The notes under the pieces: model-generated
Told to the model about the DNA's origin: nothing
Databases searched by the model: none
Seen by the model: the letters and a program-made list of their open reading frames with translations, nothing else
Program-made: the position numbers and the translations under genes
In this document: positions 1 through 5,141 of the stretch, in pieces
Layout: every line of letters begins with the position of its first letter
How positions within the stretch are numbered: position 1 is the stretch's first letter
Source: an uncultured Rheinheimera sp.
GTDB taxonomy: Bacteria > Pseudomonadota > Gammaproteobacteria > Enterobacterales > Alteromonadaceae
Reading direction: 5' to 3'
DNA length: 5,141 nucleotides
NCBI GenBank assembly: GCA_943913835.1
Contig: CALTZU010000211.1
Coordinates: 1 to 5,141 of the forward strand

Positions 1-282
1 TGTACTGTGTACGAGCAGCGTACAGTGCTGGTGCCGGATTGCGTCAAGCTGACGCAAGATAACTTAAAAGACATCTTTTTTATGCCAAACAGCTGTAGTT
101 ACCGCCGTTTGCATGAAGGCCGTGGCTTACCGTCCTGGCACCCTCTGCTGAACAACGGTAAAAAAAGCCTGATGCATAAAAAACAAATGTCTGTGCGGAA
201 TAAAACCATTTCTGAAGATATGGTCGATATGGAAAAGTTTGAAGATTATATTGTGACCTGGGCTATTAACGATCTGGACTAA
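1..282 (+). CDS. ycgN: YcgN-type (UPF0260) cysteine-cluster protein, 5' end missing
   Basis: This is the C-terminal 93 codons of a protein of the YcgN/UPF0260 family (YkgJ-like cysteine-cluster proteins). The frame is open from base 1 and ends at TAA 280-282. The first visible codon is Cys, and the start reads CTVYEQRTVLVPDCVKLT. This lines up with the E. coli YcgN segment around its PDCIKLT motif, so the GTG at 7 is an internal valine codon, not a start. Other family marks are the SCSYRR segment and the GRGLPSWHPLLN motif (E. coli has a similar DLPAWHPLL). The N-terminal CxxCxxC-like cluster lies left of the window. The cysteines suggest metal or Fe-S binding, but the biochemical role of the family is not established as far as I know. 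The MscS-family gene follows in the same direction after 65 bases with no visible terminator, so cotranscription is likely. Family assignment is firm; function is open. Confidence 0.9.
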   Translation, partial: CTVYEQRTVLVPDCVKLTQDNLKDIFFMPNSCSYRRLHEGRGLPSWHPLLNNGKKSLMHKKQMSVRNKTISEDMVDMEKFEDYIVTWAINDLD

Positions 283-333
283 TTGTTTTCAGTGAATGTT
301 CAGCGTTGTCTGGAAGAATGACGGATTTTTGAA

Positions 334-338
334 AGAGG
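334..338 (+). promoter_or_regulatory. Ribosome binding site that decides the channel gene start
   Basis: The sequence AGAGG sits 9 bases before GTG 348 and 0 bases before GTG 339. Its spacing supports 348 as the initiation codon. No ATG in this frame has a comparable site. Confidence 0.5.
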
Positions 339-347
339 GTGGCGGTT

Positions 348-953
348 GTGCAAGAAGCCATGCAGATTTTGCATCAGTTCAAAGAGTTGATGGCCAGCTT
401 TAGCCCGGCCATAGTGCAGATGGTGATTAGTGCAGTCATCATTCTGATTTATATAGTGCTCAGTCGTCGTATCGCGCCATTTTTATACCGCACTATAGCT
501 GCCAGCGTGTTAAAGGAAGAAATGAACCGCCGCGCTTTGGTGGTGTTTCATATTCTGCTGTTTTTATTGCTGGTTGTTGTGCTGAGTGTAGTCTGGGGCA
601 TCGACATCAAAGGCTTGCTGGTCCTTGCCTCGTCCATGATCGCGGTGATAGGTGTGGCCTTGTTTGCTGCCTGGTCGCTGCTAAGTAACATCACTGCGTT
701 CTTTATTATGTTAGGCCAACGTAACTTTGCTCCAGGCGCTGAAGTGAGAATTATCGACGGAGCTAATCATATCGAAGGCAAAGTAGTAGAAATCAACTTG
801 TTTAGCACAGTACTGTTGACCAAAAACAATGATCAGGTGGTTTATCCGAATAATCTGATTGTATCGCGCCCTGTGATAGTGCAACACCATCTAAAAGCAG
901 ATAAAAACAAAACGGTGAGCAGATGGCGTCGTAGACACCCTGAGCACCGTTAG
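348..953 (+). CDS. Small MscS-family mechanosensitive ion channel
   Basis: A membrane protein of about 201 residues, predicted to be an inner-membrane tension-gated pore that relieves hypo-osmotic shock. Two hydrophobic helices lie near residues 20-40 and 63-83. The pore-type helix near 90-122 has the Gly/Ala-rich MscS TM3 pattern (VIGVALFAAWSLLSN). The beta domain near 125-180 has the family signatures FAPGAEVRI, EGKVVEINLFST and VVYPNNLIVS. The protein stops soon after the beta domain with a short basic tail, so it lacks most of the alpha/beta vestibule domain of E. coli MscS (286 residues). I prefer GTG 348 because an AGAGG motif at 334-338 lies 9 bases upstream. GTG 339 directly abuts that motif and would add 3 residues; ATG 360 is also possible. 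An in-frame TGA at 330-332 limits the start upstream. The last 13 codons lie inside a terminator-like hairpin. The family is confident; its ion selectivity and gating cannot be judged. Confidence 0.88.
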   Translation: MQEAMQILHQFKELMASFSPAIVQMVISAVIILIYIVLSRRIAPFLYRTIAASVLKEEMNRRALVVFHILLFLLLVVVLSVVWGIDIKGLLVLASSMIAVIGVALFAAWSLLSNITAFFIMLGQRNFAPGAEVRIIDGANHIEGKVVEINLFSTVLLTKNNDQVVYPNNLIVSRPVIVQHHLKADKNKTVSRWRRRHPEHR

Positions 954-966
954 TCTTTCTTGTTTG
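911..966. terminator. Probable bidirectional intrinsic terminator overlapping the channel gene 3' end
   Basis: An inverted repeat spans 911-951. The outer stem AACGGTG (911-917) pairs with CACCGTT (945-951). Then come a symmetric AG/AG internal loop, CAG (920-922) with CTG (940-942), a 2-base AT bulge, and GGCGTC (925-930) with GACACC (934-939, one mismatch), closed by a GTA triloop. On the + strand it is followed by a T-rich but interrupted run (TAGTCTTTCTTGTTT). On the - strand it is followed by a much better T tract (TTTTGTTTTTAT, the complement of about 899-910). It could thus end cysZ transcripts arriving from the right, about 138 bases after the cysZ stop, and channel-gene transcripts from the left. 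The hairpin includes the last codons and the first base of the TAG stop (951-953). Termination itself is inferred. Confidence 0.65.
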
Positions 967-970
967 AACC

Positions 971-1087
971 CAAAGCAATTGATGTCGCAGCGAGGCGACA
1001 AGCCATTGAGACCCCGGGAGCATAGTTTACCTATGTGACCGGGGCTAGAGCGTGAAGTCAACAAAGCTGCAGTTCAAGTACGAAGGC
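971..1087 (+). repeat. Structured intergenic element with two hairpins, possible dispersed repeat
   Basis: This fills the gap between the convergent channel and cysZ genes. Hairpin A is TGTCGC (983-988), a 6-base loop AGCGAG, then GCGACA (995-1000), with possible outer pairing of CAAT (976-979) to ATTG (1005-1008). Hairpin B is CCCCGG (1012-1017) with CCGGGG (1039-1044), enclosing CATAG (1021-1025) and CTATG (1031-1035) around a TTTAC loop. Read on the + strand, the 3x3 internal loop of hairpin B (GAG opposite TGA) can form tandem sheared G-A pairs. A tail with AACAAAGCTGCAGTTCAAGTA follows, ending 2 bases before the cysZ stop. The CCCCGGGAGCATAG / CTATGTGACCGGGG core followed by such a tail resembles multicopy intergenic repeats I associate with Alteromonadales genomes. 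That resemblance is from memory; only one copy is visible here. No protein gene is supported in this gap. Confidence 0.5.
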
Positions 1088-1088
1088 T

Positions 1089-1805
1089 TTATTCGGGCAA
1101 ACGCAGGGCTTCGCGGAACTTATCCACCCACATAGCCGTAGCGCCACAGACCGCGACCGGCATAATCAGTAAGTTAATCAGTGGGACTAAGCTCAGCAGA
1201 TAAACACTGATGCCAAAGGCATAACTTGGTCTCCACTGCAGTTTTAACGCTTTTCTCATGGTGTCAAAAGGTACTTTGTGATTGTCGAACGGATAATCGC
1301 AGTACTGGATAGCCAGCATCCAACTGCAAAACAAAAACCATAACAGCTGACCTATGCCCGGCAGAATAAAAAACAGCAACAAAAAACCTATGGCGCGCGG
1401 CAGACAATAGACAAACTTTTGCCACTCGCGGCCCAGCATACGGGGCACATCTTTCAAAAAAGCGGCCAGGCCCTGCTCAGGCAATGGCTGTCCTGTTAAA
1501 TGCAGTTCAGTTTTTTCGGCCAATAAAGCATTAAAAGGGGCAGCGATAAAATTGGCCACCATGGTAAAAGTTAATGCCAGACCCATCACAATAGAAAACA
1601 GCGCCAGAGGCCAGACTAAAAAGCCGATAAAACTTAACCAGTCGGGCAGGGCGGCGACCACTTGTTCAACCCAGCCGCCTAACTGACTGACTAAATAACC
1701 AAAAGCTAAAGCGAAAAGTACCAGGTTGATACAGAGCGGCACCAGTACATAACGTTTTAGGCCTTTGACCCGAATTAAACTCAAACCTTTCATCAAATAA
1801 TGCAT
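1089..1805 (-). CDS. cysZ: CysZ sulfate transporter / EI24-like membrane protein
   Basis: CysZ is an inner-membrane protein that imports sulfate for the assimilatory cysteine pathway. The 238-residue product carries the family's key stretches: RYVLVPLCINL near 18-28, the helical segment near 57-85 leading into NFIAAPFNALLAE (85-97), DVPRMLGREWQKF (119-131), LPGIGQ (148-153), AIQYCDYPFDNHKVPF (165-180), and the C-terminal LINLLIMPVAVCGATAMWVD. These match E. coli CysZ (253 residues) nearly end to end. I chose ATG 1805 because AGAGGA at 1815-1820 gives a 9-base spacing and the product then starts close to the conserved region. A TTG at 1883 would add 26 residues that show no family pattern and has only a poor upstream site. 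The gene converges with the channel gene and diverges from smc, as cysZ diverges from zipA in E. coli. I saw no convincing promoter or CysB-type site. Confidence 0.93.
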   Translation of the reverse strand: MHYLMKGLSLIRVKGLKRYVLVPLCINLVLFALAFGYLVSQLGGWVEQVVAALPDWLSFIGFLVWPLALFSIVMGLALTFTMVANFIAAPFNALLAEKTELHLTGQPLPEQGLAAFLKDVPRMLGREWQKFVYCLPRAIGFLLLFFILPGIGQLLWFLFCSWMLAIQYCDYPFDNHKVPFDTMRKALKLQWRPSYAFGISVYLLSLVPLINLLIMPVAVCGATAMWVDKFREALRLPE

Positions 1806-1814
1806 AGATCTATG

Positions 1815-1820
1815 TCCTCT
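1815..1820 (-). promoter_or_regulatory. Ribosome binding site of cysZ
   Basis: AGAGGA on the - strand lies 9 bases before ATG 1805. It is the strongest ribosome binding site in the region and argues for this start over the upstream TTG 1883. The spacer together with the ATG forms a perfect 12-bp palindrome, CATAGATCTATG (1803-1814). Confidence 0.65.
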
Positions 1821-1892
1821 GAAGGCGAATGAGCCGAGCATATAGGCCATGTCTCTGAGTCGCAACATAAAATCCGTAAGCAACTTTTTCAG

Positions 1893-1924
1893 GCTTTGGA
1901 TAGAAAGCGGCCGTGACAGCGGCC
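1893..1924. other. Two small adjacent inverted repeats in the cysZ-smc divergent region
   Basis: GCTTT (1893-1897) can pair with AAAGC (1904-1908) around GGATAG. GGCCG (1909-1913) can pair with CGGCC (1920-1924) around TGACAG. The second also reads as a direct repeat of GCGGCC (1907-1912 and 1919-1924). Neither is followed by a T run on the + strand, so they do not look like a terminator. The second overlaps the candidate -35 box of smc. Confidence 0.35.
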
Positions 1925-1942
1925 CTGCTGTTCTGTTACATT
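1913..1942 (+). promoter_or_regulatory. Candidate sigma-70 promoter for smc
   Basis: GTGACA (1913-1918, 5 of 6 matches to TTGACA) and TACATT (1937-1942, 4 of 6 matches to TATAAT) are separated by 18 bases. TGT just before the -10 gives an extended -10 motif. The predicted transcription start falls near 1949-1950, leaving a leader of about 35 bases before ATG 1985. The position fits, but the -10 is weak. Confidence 0.4.
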
Positions 1943-1944
1943 CA

Positions 1945-1960
1945 GTTTTGTTAACAAAAC
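1945..1960. promoter_or_regulatory. Perfect 16-bp palindrome, candidate operator in front of smc
   Basis: GTTTTGTTAACAAAAC equals its own reverse complement over all 16 bases. It ends 24 bases before the smc ATG and covers the predicted start of the smc transcript. That geometry suits a dimeric repressor site. I cannot match it with confidence to a named regulator. Low-complexity T/A content makes chance formation somewhat easier than for mixed sequence. Confidence 0.45.
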
Positions 1961-1984
1961 CTCGGCCTTATTGTTCAGGGACAG

Positions 1985-4900
1985 ATGCGTCTTAAGCAAA
2001 TTAAATTAGCGGGTTTTAAATCCTTTGTTGATCCTACCCAGGTGGCTTTTCCTGCTGCAATGACTGCTGTAGTGGGGCCAAACGGCTGCGGAAAATCTAA
2101 CGTTATTGACGCTGTACGCTGGGTGCTGGGCGAAAGCTCAGCTAAAAACCTGCGTGGTGATGCGATGACAGACGTTATTTTTAACGGCTCCACTCAGCGC
2201 AAACCTGTATCTCAGGCTTCAGTTGAACTGATGTTTGAAAACACTCAGGGCCGTTTGCAAGGCACCTTGGCCGATCGTAGTGAAATAGCCATCAAACGTT
2301 TAGTCACAAGGGATGGCCAGTCGAATTATTTCCTCAATGGCACTAAATGCCGCCGCCGTGACATCACAGATATTTTCCTTGGCACAGGCTTAGGGCCACG
2401 TAGTTACGCCATTATCGAACAAGGCATGATTTCGCGGCTGATTGAATCCAAGCCTGCTGACTTGCGTATTTTTATCGAAGAAGCTGCAGGTATTTCCAAA
2501 TACAAAGAACGCCGGCGCGAAACCGAAAATCGTATTAAACATACCCGCGAAAACCTGGACCGTTTATCTGATGTGCGCGAAGAGCTGGGTAAAAACCTGG
2601 ATAAACTCAAACGTCAGGCAGCAGCAGCCGCACGTTTTAAGGAACTAAAAGCGCAGGAGCGTAAGCTCAAAGCAGAATTGGCCTGTGTGAAATGGTTACA
2701 CTTTCATGGCCTGCTGCAAAAAAGCGAATTGGACATCCAGCATAAGCTGACCGAAATAGAGCAGTTTCAGGCGGCTCAATCCGGTGATCAGTTGCTGGTG
2801 TTGCAATTAAAAGAGCAACAACAAGACTTGCGCGCTGAGCAGCAACAAGTGCAGCAGCAGTATTATCAGGTTGGTAACCAAATCACCCGTCTGGAGCAAC
2901 AACAACTGCATCAACGTCAGCGCCGTCAAAGCCTGACCGATGAGCTGCGCTCATTGCAGCTGACTTTGCAAGAGGCTGATTCCTATATGGCGCAGCAGCG
3001 GGAGCAAGTTGCTGAACTTGAATTCCAGCTTGAAAACGCAGCGCCGGATGCAGAACTCAAACAGGAGCAGTTTGAAAGTCTGACTGAACAGGCAGAGCAG
3101 GCCGAAGAGCGTTACCTTGCTGCACAGAGCGCCTTACAGCAATGGCAGCAGCAGTTTTTTGCCTTGCAACAACAGCAGCAACAGAATCAGTTAAAAGCTC
3201 AGCACAGCCAGCAACAACAGCAGCAATTACTGAATCGTATCAGTCAGTTACAGCAAGAATTAGCGCAACTGGATGCTGCAGCTGATTCAAAAACCGCAGA
3301 GCCATTGCTTATCAAACAGCAAGAAGCCCAGCAGCAACTTGAGCTACTACAACAGCAAAGTGCTGATGCGGAACAGAATTATCAGAATTTGCAGCAGGCG
3401 CAGCACGAACGCAAACAGCTGCAGCTGGTGCGGCAAAGCGAGCTGAAGCAGCTGAAAAGCCAACAGGACAAACTCAGTCAGATCCAGCAGCAAGTTGATA
3501 AACAGCAGCAACAACTGTTAAAGCAGTTGGAGATTGAGCCAAAATGGGCCAAAGCTGTCAGTCTGGTATTGGGTGAGCTTCAACATGCGACGGTCGGGCA
3601 TGCCACAGCAGAGCAGGGCGCTAAAGCGGGAACTGAGCAAAGTGTTGTTTTACCCAGCCAGTTGAATGCGCAAGCCGGTACTTTAGCCTCAGTGATCCGT
3701 TCAGGTTTGTATCCGGATCTCTTCCATAGTGTGTTACTGGCCGACAGCATCGAACAAGCTCAAGCCAAACAAAAACAGTTGCAACCCCAGCAGTCTGTGA
3801 TTTGTCCACAAGGCATCTGGTTTGGTAGCAACTGGCAACTGGTGCCGGGGCAAGCGGCTACAGATAACTACTTAACGCGACAGCAGCAATTGCTGGAACT
3901 GGTAGAACAAATTCAGCAGCTTGAACTGCAGTTAGTGGCAGATCAGCAGCAAGAAGCACAAGCTGATACTGAACTTACTGGTAGTAAACAACAGTGGCAT
4001 CTAAGCCAACAGCAGCTAGAGCAGACAAAAGATCAACTGCAAAAAATCAGCACCGACCTGTTACTGCTGCAACAACAGCAGCAATTGCAGCAACAAAGAC
4101 GATTACAAGCCTCAAACGAACTGACAGCACAGCAGCAAGAGTTTGAAGTGTTAAGCCAGCAGCTTGATGAGCTGGAGCAACAAGCTGCAGCTTTGGACGA
4201 ACAGTATCAGGCTCAAAAAGCCAAAGAATGGCAGCTACAGCAGCAACAAAGTCAAAGCCAGCAACAGCATCAACAACTGAAACAGCAGCAAGACGCAGTG
4301 CGCCAGCAACTACAGCAGTTGCAACTGGAACAACAAAGTGCGCAAAAGCAGTTAAGTTTCAGCCAGCAGAATTTACAGCGTAGTCAGCAGCAACAGCAGC
4401 AGTTACAGCAGCGTTTTCAGCTGGTGCAGGAGCAACTGGCAGAAGTGTCAGAGCCGGATGGCGAACAACACGAAACCCTGCAGTTGTTGTTGGAGCAACG
4501 GGCAGAAGTTGAACTTTTAGTGCAGCAAAAAGCCGAAGCTTTACATCAACTGGACGACAAGTTGCGTCAGGCTGAACAAGGCCATCAAGGCGTGGCACAT
4601 CTATTGACGCAAAAGCAAAAAGAACTGGCAGATTTGCAGCTAAATGCTGAAGGCTATCGGGTTCGCGCCAACAATATGCTGGAGCAACTGACAGAGCTGC
4701 AGGTAAACTTTAAAGAGCTGAGTGAGACATTACCAGCAGAAGCCAATGAACAGGAATGGCAGCAGCAACTGGAGAAAACCCAGGATGCAGTATCGCGTTT
4801 AGGTGCCATTAACCTGGCTGCTATTGAAGAGTTTGAACAGCAGGACCAGCGCAAGCAGTATCTGGATGCTCAACATCAGGATTTGGTTTCAGCATTGGAG

Positions 4901-5141
4901 ACGTTAGAGACAGCGATTCGCAAAATTGATCGCGAAACCCGACAAAAATTTAAAGAAACCTTTGAACAAGTGAATGATGGGTTGCAAACTTTATTTCCAA
5001 AAGTGTTCGGTGGAGGTAGCGCCTATCTTGATTTAACAGAAGAAGATCTGTTAGAAACAGGGGTAACTATCATGGCGAGGCCGCCGGGGAAAAAAAACAG
5101 TACAATTCACTTACTCTCGGGTGGTGAAAAAGCGCTAACCG
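1985..5141 (+). CDS. smc: Chromosome partition/condensation ATPase SMC, 3' end beyond the window
   Basis: SMC is the long coiled-coil ATPase that, with ScpA and ScpB, extrudes DNA loops and compacts and segregates the nucleoid. 1052 codons are open with no stop or frameshift; bacterial SMCs usually have about 1130-1190 residues, so roughly 100 are missing. The N-terminal head begins MRLKQIKLAGFKSFVDPT. It has Walker A GPNGCGKS at 31-38, a Q-loop glutamine near 146 (IIEQGMIS), and FIEEAAGISKYKERR at about 163-177. The N-terminal arm runs to about 519, the hinge lies about 520-625, and the C-terminal arm runs to about 935. RLGAINLAAIEEFE (near 939-952) opens the C-terminal neck, and the ABC signature LSGGEKALT is at 1044-1052. 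Walker B lies past the edge. The start is ATG 1985 with AGGGA at 1977-1981, only 3 bases away; a TAA at 1952 blocks extension. Both arms are extraordinarily rich in glutamine. It is not MukB, whose head sequences differ. zipA and ligA are expected downstream. Confidence 0.96.
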   Translation, partial: MRLKQIKLAGFKSFVDPTQVAFPAAMTAVVGPNGCGKSNVIDAVRWVLGESSAKNLRGDAMTDVIFNGSTQRKPVSQASVELMFENTQGRLQGTLADRSEIAIKRLVTRDGQSNYFLNGTKCRRRDITDIFLGTGLGPRSYAIIEQGMISRLIESKPADLRIFIEEAAGISKYKERRRETENRIKHTRENLDRLSDVREELGKNLDKLKRQAAAAARFKELKAQERKLKAELACVKWLHFHGLLQKSELDIQHKLTEIEQFQAAQSGDQLLVLQLKEQQQDLRAEQQQVQQQYYQVGNQITRLEQQQLHQRQRRQSLTDELRSLQLTLQEADSYMAQQREQVAELEFQLENAAPDAELKQEQFESLTEQAEQAEERYLAAQSALQQWQQQFFALQQQQQQNQLKAQHSQQQQQQLLNRISQLQQELAQLDAAADSKTAEPLLIKQQEAQQQLELLQQQSADAEQNYQNLQQAQHERKQLQLVRQSELKQLKSQQDKLSQIQQQVDKQQQQLLKQLEIEPKWAKAVSLVLGELQHATVGHATAEQGAKAGTEQSVVLPSQLNAQAGTLASVIRSGLYPDLFHSVLLADSIEQAQAKQKQLQPQQSVICPQGIWFGSNWQLVPGQAATDNYLTRQQQLLELVEQIQQLELQLVADQQQEAQADTELTGSKQQWHLSQQQLEQTKDQLQKISTDLLLLQQQQQLQQQRRLQASNELTAQQQEFEVLSQQLDELEQQAAALDEQYQAQKAKEWQLQQQQSQSQQQHQQLKQQQDAVRQQLQQLQLEQQSAQKQLSFSQQNLQRSQQQQQQLQQRFQLVQEQLAEVSEPDGEQHETLQLLLEQRAEVELLVQQKAEALHQLDDKLRQAEQGHQGVAHLLTQKQKELADLQLNAEGYRVRANNMLEQLTELQVNFKELSETLPAEANEQEWQQQLEKTQDAVSRLGAINLAAIEEFEQQDQRKQYLDAQHQDLVSALETLETAIRKIDRETRQKFKETFEQVNDGLQTLFPKVFGGGSAYLDLTEEDLLETGVTIMARPPGKKNSTIHLLSGGEKALT
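2762..4440 (+). repeat. Glutamine-codon-rich (CAG/CAA) low-complexity arms of smc
   Basis: By hand count, residues 260-519 contain 84 glutamines in 260 (32%), and residues 640-819 contain 72 in 180 (40%). The hinge between them is not enriched. Pure glutamine runs reach 6 residues, for example at 4385-4402. CAG and CAA alternate irregularly, and I saw no uninterrupted CAG run longer than three. The enrichment therefore looks maintained at the protein level rather than being a fresh triplet expansion. Leucine and other hydrophobic residues recur between the glutamines, consistent with a coiled coil. Confidence 0.85.

Noticed and set aside
802..1023. Open frame of 73 codons on the - strand
   Set aside because: It runs antisense through the channel gene's end, the terminator hairpin and the structured gap. 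It has no family resemblance, and a proper gene already explains most of it.
1012..1044. Kink-turn in hairpin B
   Set aside because: The internal loop is symmetric (3x3) with possible tandem G-A pairs, but it lacks the 3-base bulge on one strand that a standard kink-turn needs.
1012..1044. Hairpin B as an intrinsic terminator
   Set aside because: Neither strand has a T run right after the stem. The hairpin at 911-951 fits much better.
1806..1883. N-terminal extension of CysZ from TTG 1883
   Set aside because: It lacks a good ribosome binding site and family resemblance, whereas ATG 1805 has AGAGGA at 9 bases.
1975..2610. Short - strand open frames (1975-2193 and 2404-2610)
   Set aside because: They are antisense to the conserved N-terminal head of smc, whose motifs are unmistakable.
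2442..2648. 68-codon + strand frame
   Set aside because: It is an out-of-frame reading of smc. The smc frame is uninterrupted and conserved across it.
2762..4440. Triplet-repeat array, VNTR or CRISPR-like array
   Set aside because: There is no fixed repeat unit or spacer length. CAG and CAA alternate irregularly with Leu, Glu and Lys codons in an intact reading frame, so this is coding low complexity.
3621..4854. - strand open frames at 3621-3809, 4359-4598 and 4654-4854
   Set aside because: They are antisense to smc. The CAG/CAA-rich sense strand gives Leu/Cys-rich antisense frames with few stops, so they are composition artefacts.
1985..5141. MukB instead of SMC
   Set aside because: The N-terminal KLAGFKSFVDPT, GPNGCGKSN and IDAVRWVLGE stretches and the C-terminal LSGGEKALT are those of canonical SMC.

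Overview
The window comes from the chromosome of a gammaproteobacterium. It carries a canonical SMC protein rather than MukB, CysZ is divergent from smc, and the protein sequences and intergenic style resemble the Alteromonadales / Rheinheimera-Alishewanella group. That placement is from recognition only; no search was run. All four protein genes are conserved core genes, and I see no phage, transposon, CRISPR or defence/toxin cassette.

Layout, left to right. (1) 1-282 (+): the 3' part of a YcgN-type (UPF0260) cysteine-cluster protein gene, cut by the window edge. (2) 348-953 (+): a small MscS-family mechanosensitive channel, probably cotranscribed with ycgN. (3) 911-951: a long hairpin covering the last codons of the channel gene, with T-rich tracts leaving it on both strands, so probably a bidirectional terminator. 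(4) 954-1088: a convergent gap of 135 bases holding two GC-rich hairpins and a tail that look like a dispersed intergenic repeat or structured RNA. (5) 1089-1805 (-): cysZ, the sulfate uptake protein. (6) 1806-1984: a divergent control region with a candidate sigma-70 promoter for smc and a perfect 16-bp palindrome at its predicted transcription start. (7) 1985-5141 (+): smc, open to the right edge with no stop or frameshift in 1052 codons. It covers the N-terminal head, both coiled-coil arms, the hinge and the C-terminal head up to the LSGGEKALT signature.

Functional links are loose. CysZ feeds sulfate to cysteine synthesis, the MscS protein relieves osmotic stress, and SMC compacts and segregates the chromosome. 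The cysZ/divergent-gene arrangement matches known synteny: in E. coli cysZ is divergent from zipA-ligA, and in SMC-bearing gammaproteobacteria smc lies just before zipA-ligA. zipA is therefore expected beyond the right edge.

The points most worth a second look are the extreme glutamine content of the SMC arms (32% and 40% in two long stretches, hand-counted), the structured element and bidirectional terminator between the convergent genes, and the palindrome in the smc promoter region. I did not find a clearly new multi-gene system.
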